Origin: Symsagittifera roscoffensis
Lineage: Eukaryota; Xenacoelomorpha; Acoela; Convolutidae
NCBI RefSeq assembly: GCF_963678635.1
Contig: NC_087062.1
Coordinates: 37,658,518 to 37,722,517 of the forward strand
Direction: 5' to 3'
Length of the DNA: 64,000 nucleotides
The notes under the pieces are model-generated. The model did no database searches and had not been told where the DNA came from. It saw only the letters and a program-made list of their open reading frames with translations. The position numbers were made by a program, and so were the translations under genes. How positions within the stretch are numbered: position 1 is the first letter of the stretch; each line of letters opens with the position of its first letter. This document shows positions 38,901-49,529 of this stretch, in pieces.

Positions 38901-41900
38901 AGTTTTGCCTACAATACCAGGAACTCAGAATATCGAAATTTTGTTCCACCATTTTGTAATAAACAGAAATCATGTTCGTTAACCATTAGAGGAACAAAGT
39001 TACTGAATATTTTGGCTGAGAATAACCTTTTACCTGAAAAATTTGGTTTGATGACAAGAAATGAAACTGTGTTTTTGTCCATAAGTTACGAGATAATTTT
39101 ATACTTGGAAATCATTGCAGTTAGTGAAACATATTTTCGATTTGGTTTTTAATTTGGAAAAAAAGATACCCGTAGTTAAATGCTAACGAATAACCTTCTG
39201 AGGGTTGCAAAAACACCCCGAAAACATGACCCTCTAAATCTTATTAGTTTCCGAGTTATGGTAGTTTTTTTGAAAACTTCGAAAAAAAATTTGGATTCAA
39301 AATCATCCGGATTTCTTTGAAGAAACTACCGCACATGGGTCGTGAAACATGTCGAACATAAAAAGTCGAGTCGAAAAAGTTCAGATTATAGCTGGGATCT
39401 TTTGGTAACTTGTAGCTCATCAAAACTATGAGCCACAAGTTACCAAAAGTGGTTCAACGGAATAGAATATGTCGAGCAGACATATTTCAGATGATGGCTG
39501 GGATCTTTTGGTTACTTGTGGCTCATCGGAACTTATGAGCCACAAGCTACCAAAAGTGGTTCATCGGAATAGAATATGTCGAGCATACATATTTTAGATG
39601 ATGGCTGGGATCTTTTGGTAACTTGTAGTTCATCGTAACTTGGACAATAAATTGATAGAAAAACTTGGAATGATTTACTATTATTTTTTCAATGTTAAAT
39701 TATGTTATTTCAGAACATTATGGGTAGACTCTAAGTGGACTTATCTTCTGACCTCCGTCTATCCTCTCCATATTCATGTTAATTTGTTCATTTATGAAAA
39801 ATCTTTATGAATTTATTTTTCATTTGACGAATGCAATGATTTAATAAATGGAGAAATAAATTCTTTCTTTCTTCTTTTTATACACAAAGTTATTAACGGA
39901 AAAAGTCTGAAAATTGGTTGAAAATAGCACCCATCTGAACAAAGGATCTGCTTAGTACTAACTAAAGCACAACGGAACGCAAGAAGATACAAAAAAAATA
40001 TTGACTCATTTTTTTCAAAACAACTTCAACTTTCAAAACAACTTCAACTTCAAAGAAAAAACATATGGTGTCAAAGCTATTCAAATTTCGCGAACAAGTT
40101 AAGTTTGACAATTTTTTGATAAAATTATCCCAACTTGAAAAAAATGAGTCAATAGGTAAATGATTCATTCAGCTGGAAATCTGCAAACTAAAATCCACTT
40201 TCGATACCAGAAGTCGATCACGTTTTTCGTGACCTTTTTTTCGTGTTCGATAGTGGAGTTTGTCTTCCTTTCAACAAAGAAAAGCAGTGAGCGTAAAAAT
40301 AAATCAAAAGTCAAAAATCGTTCATGAAAAGTTTTCGTGATTTTGGATCTAAACAATTAAATTTTGGTTCTTTTTACTTATTCAGCCCATATTTGCAAAC
40401 CTCAATAGATGTTGTTTGGCTTAAGAGAAGATCTGATGAAAGAAACATGGTTGAATTATGGCATTGACTTGTTTTTTGAAAAATTTGCAACTTTCCAACT
40501 TCGAAGAAAAAAATATAGGCCCTTAAGGCCCATTGAATTTCAAGAAACATTTAAAGATTTGCACTTTTTTTGATATTAACTCGATTAGAGAAAACTGGAG
40601 TCTTAGGCAAATTTAAAGTTTTTATTCCGCTGGGAACTCTCAAAATAAACTCAACTTTGGTAACTAGACATTGATCACGTTTTTTTGCGCCATTTTCTCT
40701 TTTCTAAATGCAGAGCGAGAGTTGCGAAAGAACTTGAATTGAACTCAACAAGTGCAGATATACATATGGCAATCATGATTGCATTAAAAAGTATGAACTC
40801 ACTTTTTGTAGTTATGAGAGCATTGCTGAAAAAAAATCATCACGACATAGAAAAATCATCACGCATAAGCGGAGAAAAAAAGTTGTTCGTACAACGTGAA
40901 ACATTCTGAGCGATAAAATTGACTAGCGCATGACTCGCCCTACGGTGCTTCAAATAGATTGTTGAACGTGAAAAGAGCTTCCTAAAAAAAACAGATTGGA
41001 ACCGTAAATATAATTTGGGCTCACACATCAGGGTTTTCTATTTCAATGAATAAACAATTTTAAACAATCATCTTTCAATTTATTTTTCACCCAAATGGTC
41101 ATATCTCCAAAAACCACTAAGTTTATTTGATTTATTGAAAACCTCCAGAAAACATTTAAAATTGAAAAAAGACCCTGAAAAGTCTAGAGAATACACATGC
41201 CTCTTTCATGTTTTTTTTTATAGAAGCTCAAAAGTTTTCCAATTTTTATTGGAGAAAAACTCTTTAGCTTACTAAAACTATTGGAGAAAATTTGCCTAAG
41301 CTTACTGAAAATTTGAAAAAAAAACACATAACCAACTGAAACTTGGAAAAGAGTAATGAACCGACTTTTTTTTTAAATATCTTCAACTTTTGAATCTCGA
41401 AGAAAAAAATAAATGGAATTAAAACTCTCTGTTTTTGTAGAACAATTGATGATGGACACTTTCATGGTAAAACTTACCCAATTTGAGAAAACTGGATCAA
41501 AAGGGATAACTTTCATTTCGCTGGGAAATCGTGGAGTTTGCCTTCCTTTTAACAATAGAAATGCACTGAAATCACAAGTCAGACTGCGAAAAATCAAAAT
41601 TGAGCGTGAACAAGTTTTTAGACTTTTTCCTGAAAAAAAAACAATTAAAAATCAGCAAGAATATATAAGAGTACTCACTACGTTCATATATCACGAGAAA
41701 CAAAATGGAGAAGCTCATTTAGAAGCCAAACTTGCAACCTCTAGGACAGCACCACGATAGATAGTTGAAAACTTCAACTTTGTAATTTTTCAGATCTATG
41801 TCTTGAAGAGCAAATTTTCAAAAAGGTAAAATACATATCTCAGCTCTTAAAAGGTTTTGGTCAGTCATTTTAGGATGCCATATTTGTAATTTCTGAGTGC

Positions 41901-43704
41901 ACCCTGAAAGCACCATTACCATAGGTCTGAGAGTTTTAAGTTCTGTTAGTTTTTTTCAAAGCTAAGTGTTCTAAACAAAATTGAAAAATTAAAAACATTC
42001 GAAAACCAAAGGAATTTGAGCAGTCATATTATGAGGGCAGAAATGCAACACCAGAAAGAGCTCTGAGAGCACTCCACCATAAGGTTGAGAGTTTCAAGCT
42101 CCGTTAGTTTTTTCCATCTATTTTTTGTGAGTATTAATCTAAAGATTTGAGTAGTAAAATTTAGAGGCCAAAAAAGTGAGTGTGAACTGATAACATCCCA
42201 GCATATGGTAGAGATTTTAATTTTTTTTTTAGATCTAAAATTTTTGAAACAAAAATTGAAAAAATAAAAATACGCCATATCTCGAACACCAAAGGGCTTT
42301 GATCAAAAATAGTGAAAGAGCACAATTGTCTTCCCATAGTGCACCCTGAGCGCACCCTACACAGGGTAGTTTCAACTTCAGTTAACTTTTTTTTCAGATC
42401 TATTTCTTTGAACAAAAAAATCATAAAAAACGCCATCTCGGAAACATAAATATGCGAGCAGTAAAATTTGGAGACCAGGTTTGCAACTCCTGACTGTACC
42501 CCGATTTTTTTTAGTTTTTACGCTCGCGATTAGGAAGCATTATTAAACCGGAATATAGACTTTTTTCGGTCGAGTTATCATCTAATTTCACAGAATCATT
42601 TTACCTTTGACCCATATGAAATCAGAAACAGACGTTAACTCGCGCATATGGCGCTAAGCGATTAATTTGAGTTAATCACAGATCGGACAATCATTCCCCC
42701 AAATCCCAGAAGTTCGATTCCAGAGGAGACTGGTTTTTTTTGTGGAAACTGAAGATTTTTCAGTTGCTGATAATCACAGCCATTCATTTTTGTATCGCAA
42801 GAATCGCGAAGTAGAGCAAAACCCCGCTTCGCCTGTGTTCAAATTTTTGAAAACAAAATTATAAAAACGCCATATCTAGGAAACCAAACGGATTTGAGCA
42901 GAAAAATTTGGAGGCCAGATTTGCAACCCTTGAGTGCGACCTGATAGCACACCACCATACCGTTGAGAATTTCATTTTTGTTAAAAACACTGCAACAAAT
43001 GTTTTATAATTTGCATTGCGAAATTAGGAAAAAACTACAATTAAAGCATTCACGTTTCAACAGATGAATAGTTAAAAACAATAGATGACCTTGGAAATTT
43101 AAAACTTTGAATTCAATAAATCAAATTAAACGTTGGAAAATATTGACAAACTATTAAACAGGCATTTTAATAAAGAAAAAACCTGGATTCGCATTTAATT
43201 TTGTCCACTAGCGTATATAAGAGTCTGAACCACGTTCATCGAGTTTTAAAATTCCTGACACGAAAACTGATCACCACGTAAATAGTGACTAAGCCCACTT
43301 CGGCGTTTAAATTTCAATACGTATTCAGCTAGCCGGGAAAAAAAAAGTCTTTTTCGGCTATCCAGGAATGCGGCTCCCTGGCGCGCCACCAATTTTAGCC
43401 TTGTATTCATTTATTTACGCGGCAAGGTCTCTCTTATTTTGCGCCGTTCAAGTGAAATTATCGTGAAAATACAATATTTATATTGTGACCTAAATATTGT
43501 GGATCTTCTTGTCTATAACTTACCGCAACCACTGTCCTCGTTAGAACTGACAATTCTTTCACATTTGTCTGGATCTAAATCATAATCCAGTTTTTCCAAG
43601 CGGGTTTTCATAGGCAGTACCTTGAGTGGGCAACTTTCCGAATACAGAATAGGTTCTTCGTGGGTATTGGCCCTGGGCATTCGTATTAGAGATGGAGGCA
43701 TCAT
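32983..43704 (-). CDS. MAP2K-like (STE7-type) protein kinase, two exons
   Basis: Exon 1 is 43704-43524 (ATG to a CG|GTAAGT donor, 181 nt) and exon 2 is 33944-32983, with a TGATAG acceptor; an AG twelve bases on at 33933 is equally in phase. Together they give about 380 residues. The 60-residue N-terminus matches no domain. The kinase domain is complete: glycine loop GSACFG (84-89), VAVK lysine (104), HRDVKPAN (194-201), DFG (214-216), PPE (238-240), DVWCLG and a final arginine in DRPSY. HRDVKPANILL and DFGIS, followed by Ser and Thr candidates before YLPPER, are closest to MAP kinase kinases, which activate MAPKs by dual phosphorylation. The loop is two residues longer than in MKK6, so assignment is to the group only. 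The 9.6 kb intron is packed with mobile elements. Confidence 0.75.
34175..34513 (-). mobile_element. Solo LTR with 4 bp target-site duplication (copy 3)
   Basis: Minus-orientation LTR (TGGAACC...TAACTCA), 339 bp, flanked on both sides by CCAG (34171-34174 and 34514-34517). It is homologous to the LTRs at 255-662 and 10428-10803. No internal element sequence is attached, so it arose by LTR-LTR recombination. It lies in the kinase intron. Confidence 0.88.
34520..35850. other. Kinase intron, no recognisable feature
   Basis: AT-rich with scattered AAGCCGA words. A 77-codon frame at 34563-34796 is Lys-rich and unmatched. Possibly old LINE 5' sequence. Confidence 0.3.
35852..39885 (+). pseudogene. 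Dead non-LTR retrotransposon (LINE, CR1/jockey-like order)
   Basis: From the left: a charged ORF1-like frame with coiled-coil texture (35852-36301). Then an apurinic-type endonuclease in broken frames: ILLSNVGSM near 36.5 kb, AETQLNE near 36.6 kb, MGDFNID at 36902 and SDHYPI at about 37,100. Then reverse transcriptase pieces: NYPPISP near 37.9 kb, QFGFSEKYATVYAL near 38.0 kb, GPLLFFIYI near 38.2 kb. The 3' end near 39.84-39.88 kb reads AATAAATGGAGAAATAAATTC followed by TTCTTTC repeats, a common LINE tail. There are many stops and shifts, so it cannot transpose. Endonuclease-RT order fits CR1/jockey/L2-type LINEs. The clade is not settled. A tandem repeat (39391-39650) interrupts its 3' part. 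Confidence 0.8.
39391..39645. repeat. 106 bp tandem repeat with internal hairpin
   Basis: Units begin GCTGGGATCTTTTGGT at 39391, 39497 and 39604. Each full unit contains TTTTGGTAACTTGTAGCTCAT followed within about 15 bp by its near-perfect reverse complement, so each can fold as a long hairpin. Confidence 0.85.
40010..41630. repeat. Diverged long tandem repeat, about three units
   Basis: A block CAACTT-(GAATC)TCGAAGAAAAAAA is followed by an AACTTGAGAAAA-type block, then GCTGGAAATC and GTGGAGTTTG-CTTCCTTT. It recurs at about 40020, 40493 and 41385 with variable spacing. The 115-codon frame at 41413-41760 lies in one unit and is not convincing as a gene. Confidence 0.4.
40912..40976 (-). repeat. 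60 bp dispersed repeat, copy B
   Basis: Reverse-oriented copy of 30797-30857 (CACGTTCAAC...AAGCACCG...CATGCGCTAGT). Confidence 0.65.
41790..42970. repeat. Second array of the 180-190 bp repeat, in the kinase intron
   Basis: About five diverged units carry the order CGCCATATCTCG-AAACCAAA, GATTTGAGCAGT, TTTGGAGGCCAGATTTGCAAC, GAGTGCACCCTGA-AGCACC and GTTGAGA-TTTCAA. These are the same blocks in the same order as at 28640-29610. A tRNA-like unit at 42640-42735 interrupts it. Confidence 0.7.
42640..42735 (+). other. tRNA-like sequence ending in a T run (SINE-like)
   Basis: Box A-like TGGCGCTAAGCGA at about 42648 and box B AGTTCGATTCC at about 42711, followed by CTGGTTTTTTTT, a Pol III-type stop. 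The spacing is somewhat long for a tRNA, so a tRNA-derived SINE is likelier. Confidence 0.4.
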
Positions 43705-45480
43705 GAGGGTGTGCTACTTATAAATCATTAACTGAAATTATGAAGTGTTTAATATTCGTTCTCATTATAGCCCAGCCCTCCCCTAATACAAAACTCAAAT
43801 CAATTGAGCAATCATGCCACTAAAAAGAATAGCAATTAGAACTTCGAACTATGTAACAATTGAAGGAAGTGGAAAAACGAGAGAAATAAAAAACAAAAAA
43901 TGCTCTTTTTTAATGTATTTCAGTTTTTCAAAGAGGTCCTAGTGGGGTTGAACTTTAGAATTCAAAAAATTGGTTCCCGAGTCTTATTGATCTCAAAAAT
44001 TATACCGGACATTTTAAGAAAAAAGAAACTCACCTTATCTCTAAATTTAATTACCAGAGATTGGTTAACAAGATTATATTGAGATAAGGTGAGTTTCTTG
44101 ATGGATCAATCTGTGTAGCAATAAAAACAAACAACAAGTTTCAGACCCTGTATTTAACGGCGTCTAATTTCGAGCTAATAAAGTCAGTGTGGGGAGGAAA
44201 AATTTCCAATTTAGAACTAATAAAGCGAGCGAGCAGGCCTACAATAGAATATTTATGCTTAATTTAATTGAAATATTTTGTATTTCAAGATATGGCAAGT
44301 TATCTCTGGAACCAACTCCACTGCGAAATTCAATAAACATCAAAACAACTAATTGACTCAAGAAGTCTTGTAATGTTTAATATGAAAACTGCACCACAAG
44401 GTCAGTTCACTGCAAAGATTCCCCAGCGAAGTTTCACTCTACTCTTGCTCTTCTTGATTGCTTGCCGAAGCCACTCAAAATTCTGTCGGTAAGCAAACAA
44501 CTCTGCCCTCGCAAAATATCTAGCTACGACAACTGCCATCACCGACTGAACGAGTGAATTTAGGCAGGACTTTCCCGCTATTCCTAATTTGGCTATTGTT
44601 GTGAGTAAAACTGGTGATTTTGAGTTGTCGCGAGAAAGTCATACATAACTAGTTCAAATCAAATTTTTAAAAATTCAAATTCCAAATGAAAACTTCTTTC
44701 ATTATGACCGACTGGCACAACGCAAACGGTTCTCTCATTTAAGTTTTTCATCTCAGTTTTGATTGTGTCATTCTTAGGAAAAGGGCAAAAAAATTTTAAG
44801 GAACTCTGCATAAAAATTGGCACGTTCGCTTTCGAGTAAAGTCAAAAAATTTCAAAAATGTCTAAGTTTTAAAACTTTGATTTGTTTGAAGGTGAAAACC
44901 TTTTTTAACAATCTGGGCATAGCCAATTATAAATAGAACTTTTCCACAACCCGTTGTTTCGGGTAAACCTATGATATAAGATTTAGCAGGATAAGTAGCA
45001 AGAAAAATCCATTGAGAAATAATAGTTAGCGAGAAGGAAATCACGCATACTGTAATTTCGGTTGAGCCTAAAATCTCAGATGTGGGAGTATAGTTCTCGC
45101 GAAAAGTCGATAAATTTCAAAAAAGAAATTTTGTCTTTTTGAGGACAATATTTACTCTCGTATACTGGGAACGGCCCGATAGATATTATGAGATACAGAT
45201 TTGTGAGACTGCTAGCTTTTGGCACAAATAAAATCCTAGTTTAAACTTTCAGTCGAAGGCTGTCCTGCGCTACTGAATAGGACAGCTCAGACATTTCCAG
45301 GACAGATGATAGACGACCTCGATGATTCCAATAGCCGCAGATCAGTTATTGAAAACGCAAACAAATTAATTGACAGCAAATGAGTCTTTGTTCATTTGGA
45401 CGGCTCCATTGGGCGGTGTATTTTTTAGGTAGTCACTCTAGACTTCTCTTACATAAAGTAAAACTTTTTTTTCAAAAATT
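43705..45480. other. Upstream of the kinase; no recognisable gene
   Basis: The kinase promoter presumably lies just above 43704. It contains the perfect inverted repeat at 44023-44099. Frames at 43.9, 44.9 and 45.4 kb are short and unmatched. Confidence 0.35.
44023..44099. repeat. 19 bp perfect inverted repeat
   Basis: AAGAAACTCACCTTATCTC at 44023-44041 and its exact reverse complement at 44081-44099, with a 39 bp loop. This could be a small MITE remnant or a hairpin. Confidence 0.85.
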
Positions 45481-45499
45481 TCGATTTTATCCAAGCAGT

Positions 45500-45930
45500 G
45501 CTTTGATAAACTTTCCGCGGAATATTGATACTGGTACAAAACAAATGCTGCCACTTATAGAGTAACTGGGCGCTCTGTTGTTTTTTGTCGTGTGCTGTTA
45601 GGTAAAATTGTGTTATTGGTAACCTTGTGTGTTTTTGAAATTATTGTTTGCATTGCGTTGATTCCAAAAGACTAAAACAAGGCTAACATCATTTTTTCAA
45701 ATTTAATTTGAGCAGAGTTTTGATAAATTAACTGTGGAACCTTGGTACTGGTACAAAAAAAACGCTTCCACTTATGGGATTACTGAGTGCGTTGTCATTT
45801 TTTGTCGTATGCTGGCTGTTATACACAGTTGTGTGTTATTGGCAACCTTGTGTTATTGGAAATGATGTTTGCATTGTATTAAGTTCCGAAGACCAAGCAC
45901 TAACACTTGGTTCCTAACTTTTAGCTACCG
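45500..45930. repeat. Tandem duplication, unit about 217 bp
   Basis: GTTTTGATAAA...TACTGGTACAAAA...CCACTTAT-G..TTACTG-G-GC...TTTTTTGTCGT...TGTGTTATTGG-AACCTTGTG...TGTTTGCATTG at 45717 repeats the block starting at 45500, diverged by roughly a fifth. It precedes the gypsy relic. Confidence 0.7.
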
Positions 45931-46840
45931 GGCAGACACGGTTGTCTTAGTCTTTTGCGTACGCACATCGCCAGCTAAATATGGATCGAAAGGACTGATT
46001 TGATCATGCAAAAAGAAAATTTAGGCTACGCACATGTTGTACACGGAAGTTTAAGGCGAAAAAACGTCAGTCCTTGGTGAGCAGGCAGTGCCTCAAAATG
46101 CTGACCCTGTTGCACAACAAAAAAGGAGAGCGGGCTATCTTTCAGTGATCGGAATGAAATGTGGACAGCGACGCAGGGTGAATCTCCTTCCTCAACCGAA
46201 ACGACTAACCCGACTCAACCTGGCCCTTTCTAGTAAGTGAAAAAGAAGTTGGTTCTAAGAGAAAGAGAAGTAGATCTAGGAAAGAAAACAGAAGTTGGTC
46301 CAGGGTGATGATTCTGGCAATGCGTTTGGATAAAACAGACTGCAAAAAAGAGCCTTGAAGGAAAAATAGGGCAAGTAACGGTCCCAAGCCAACCAAAGTG
46401 AGAACTCTCGAAATGGAATTTCATCGAAATCAGCAACCAAAAGCAACAATCAGCTAAAAAAAGCCGTCTCCTCTGGTCAAAAAAAGAACAACACATTGAT
46501 GGCCAGCTTCAGTCCAAAACATGACGAATCGAAGAAAAAAGACAAGCTTTAAGTCCAGGTATGAAGAATTTGGCTCGGTGGAATGGGTCCCCGGAGCTGA
46601 TTAAATTTTCAGCGGTCACCACGTCAGACTACCGTTTCGATTTTTTTAATTCGACCACTTCAGACCTGAATTTCACTCCAAGCCATAGAAACGACAAGTA
46701 TAAGAGGCCCCTGTCTGACAGAATCACACTGGGATCTTCTTCAGCATATGATAGATTAGTGTCAGTGGGAACACAAAAATATGGAGCATCATCAAGTATT
46801 AGGCTGCAGACTCCAGTGACAGCTGCGACACTGAGCTTAA

Positions 46841-48804
46841 CGCCAATGATGAGCTGGAGAGAAAAAAGACGACCGATTTTTCCTGAGAAGACATGATGGC
46901 GGGGTTTGATGACTTGCGGCAAGAAAGGCCTTGAAGGGTTGACAGGATGGATAAAGAGTCAGGCAAAGAAAAGCTGAGTACTGGTTGAAGTATGAGCAAG
47001 CTTCCTAACAGATAACCTATATGAGCAAGCAGCGAGGTAGGAGGAAGCACGCGCAGACAGGGAAGCTTTCGAGAACCATAGCGTGCGAAGCACAACCAGG
47101 ACTGAAGTTTTTAGCCAGGAAACGAGGGTCCGCCCAGAGCGGCTCCTCCTAGCTCAAGCTGGAAGGACCCCAAACGTTCATTCTTAGGGGTTTCTTCAGG
47201 ATTAAACTTACCAAGCAGGTCCCAAACGAGATCTAAACCAGATCTGAAGAGGAGAGTCTATCGAAAAGGCAAGATTGCAGTCAAGTGAATTCTAGTGTAC
47301 AGCCCTGTATTGTGTTATGGCAAAAAAAGAAAAATGCGAGTGACAGTGCCAAAATTTTTTCGAGTTTTTAATAATGTTTTCTAAATTTTTGTTTTGTCTC
47401 GGGATTGCAAGGTTTTCAGGCAATAATGAAATTCAAGAAGAGGCGTCAGCGCGATGAAGAGTCGATTGAAAATTTCAAAGGCAATTGAATTGGGAAGGAA
47501 ATACAAACATGGCAAATTGACTTTGGAGATACATGTAGTCATGTCGTCCAACATTCAAGGACGGTGTGAAGAGCTTAAAAAGATGCTGGCCACTCACATC
47601 ACCTTGCCGGCGAACTGTGTACCCACTAATCAGACCTATAGCCAAGGTCGTTATAACAGTTATGACATTTGTAGTTGGATCAGCTTCTCCCAGATACTAT
47701 TTAATGGGACTCGACAGATGAAGATCTTGAGCTTACTTCAAGGTCTTTGTAACCTTGTGGAACACTTAAGTCGGAATGCACTTAATTCTGGGAAGCATTA
47801 GCTGTTACAGAACACCCCAGGCGTGATGAGGCGTTGTCAAGAGTAAAGTTAACAAGAGGAAATTTGATGAATGATGTCAAAACTAGTAAAAATGAAGGCG
47901 CACACTTGAAGTTTGCGGCGCAAAAACAAACAGTGACCGGGGTTTCAACCACGTCGGCTTGGAATAGAGTGACTTCAGCAGCAACTAAAGTGGCTTATGG
48001 TCTAGCAACTATGACTTGTCAGCGGTACACAAAATGCAGCAAGAACTGGCAAGGAAAGAGTTAGAGCATTAGGTAAAGACTGAGTTAAAAAAAAAACAGT
48101 GGACAATATGAACGACTCGATATCATGGAGAAGGCTATAAAAACAGATTTGAATGCCGTGCCCGAGATAAGGAGTTTGAAATTAAACGTGATTTTAGGGA
48201 AAAACGTTTGCTATCACAAAAGAAGGAAGCAAGATTATGTCAGCCATATCATCGGCAGGTCATTATGCGGTTAAAATAAGAGCAAATCGGCTAGAATAAC
48301 GTTAGTCCAGTTTGATTTCTACGGGATTATTCACTCAAGAAAAACCCAAACCTGGATTCAAAAAAATGAGAGCACTACTTGTAACAGGAAGCATAAGCTT
48401 GATGAATGTGGATGGACAACACATAGAAACTGATGGCTTATATCTCATCTCGATTATTGCAGATGGTTTTTTGATATATACCACAGCCTATACAATGAGA
48501 GCGAACAACCAAGTGCGACGTACTCGCAAAGGGCAGATTGAGTTGAAAGGCAGGCGCATTGGAGATAACGCCTTGATTGAACCGACTGCTGTTCACAAGA
48601 CTATGAGGCTGATTAAGCTGCGCAAGTGTTGGACTCACAGGGCCGATAAATTGCGGTAAAAGGTTTATTGGACACTTGCGCGGTAGTTAGTGTCATGCTT
48701 TTCACCATTTGGACGGACATGGGCTTCGACCGACCGGATTTGTTACCGATCTTGTCCAATTCTTTGTGGCTGGATTGACATCATTTATCTCACTGCAGTT
48801 GGGA
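46841..48804 (+). repeat. D1, first copy of a 1.96 kb near-identical duplication
   Basis: Nearly identical to 49528-51490. Only about four substitutions and one poly-A length change were noticed by eye. It is contiguous on the left with earlier relic sequence and ends abruptly at X. Confidence 0.95.
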
Positions 48805-49529
48805 ATTATGACGTCATATTTCTGAGAAACGTCAGAGACGGCCATTTTAGCTAAAATAGCAGAAAGGAACAGAACAACTTTATCTGCGATTACGAACAGT
48901 ACGAAAATCGAGACTAAAAAACAACAACGAACTACCGAACAGCAGAGGACGTTCCGAGTTGCAACTATTGTGCTGTTACAATAGTTGCAAGGCCGTTGCG
49001 AGCAACGGTGAAGGGTAAAACCCAGCCTTCCGAGTTATTGTGAACTGGATATTAAGAAGCTTGATTCACCGGATTCAAGAATCCGGAAGGGTCTCGGGAC
49101 GTGGACTTTTATGAACTTATATTGAATTTTGGCATCCGTCATGTCCTGACTTGAATTTAATTAAGATCTTAATTCGTTTTGACAAGAATGAGGAGCTAGA
49201 AGTAGAGGGGGAAGGGTTGATCCATCTTCGATGGAGATGATGATTTTTATCTACTGAACAAAAACAATAGTAATATAATAAGTAGTAGCCCTGTTTTTAG
49301 GAGTGACCTCGTGGTCTGGGGATACAGAGACCCAGCCATGAGCTCACTAATTTTGCATGTAATTCAGTTAATTTGAGCGTTCTGGTCGAAGCCGGAGAGC
49401 AGTAACGTTTTTGTCGACCCGATGTAAGAAAGACCACCGAAAAGTACTGGCTTGGTAGAGACGGTGAAAAGCATGCAAAGCTCTGTTTGGACGCTAGCCA
49501 GTCGTCTTAAGACTTAGTTTTGTTATCCG
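48803..49529 (+). repeat. X, extra copy of a foldback arm between D1 and D2
   Basis: 727 bp nearly identical (one difference noticed) to 53127-53853, which is part of the right arm of the inverted-repeat element. The junction with D1 shares GA and the junction with D2 shares CG, so the breakpoints carry 2 bp microhomology. It lacks the outer terminal 30 bp and inner 97 bp of the arm, so it is not a simple transposon insertion. Confidence 0.93.

Noticed and set aside
46629-47095. Minus-strand frames with a hydrophobic leader, repeated at 49507-49782
   Set aside because: Antisense to the gypsy gag relic. The repetition comes from the D duplication, not from gene conservation.
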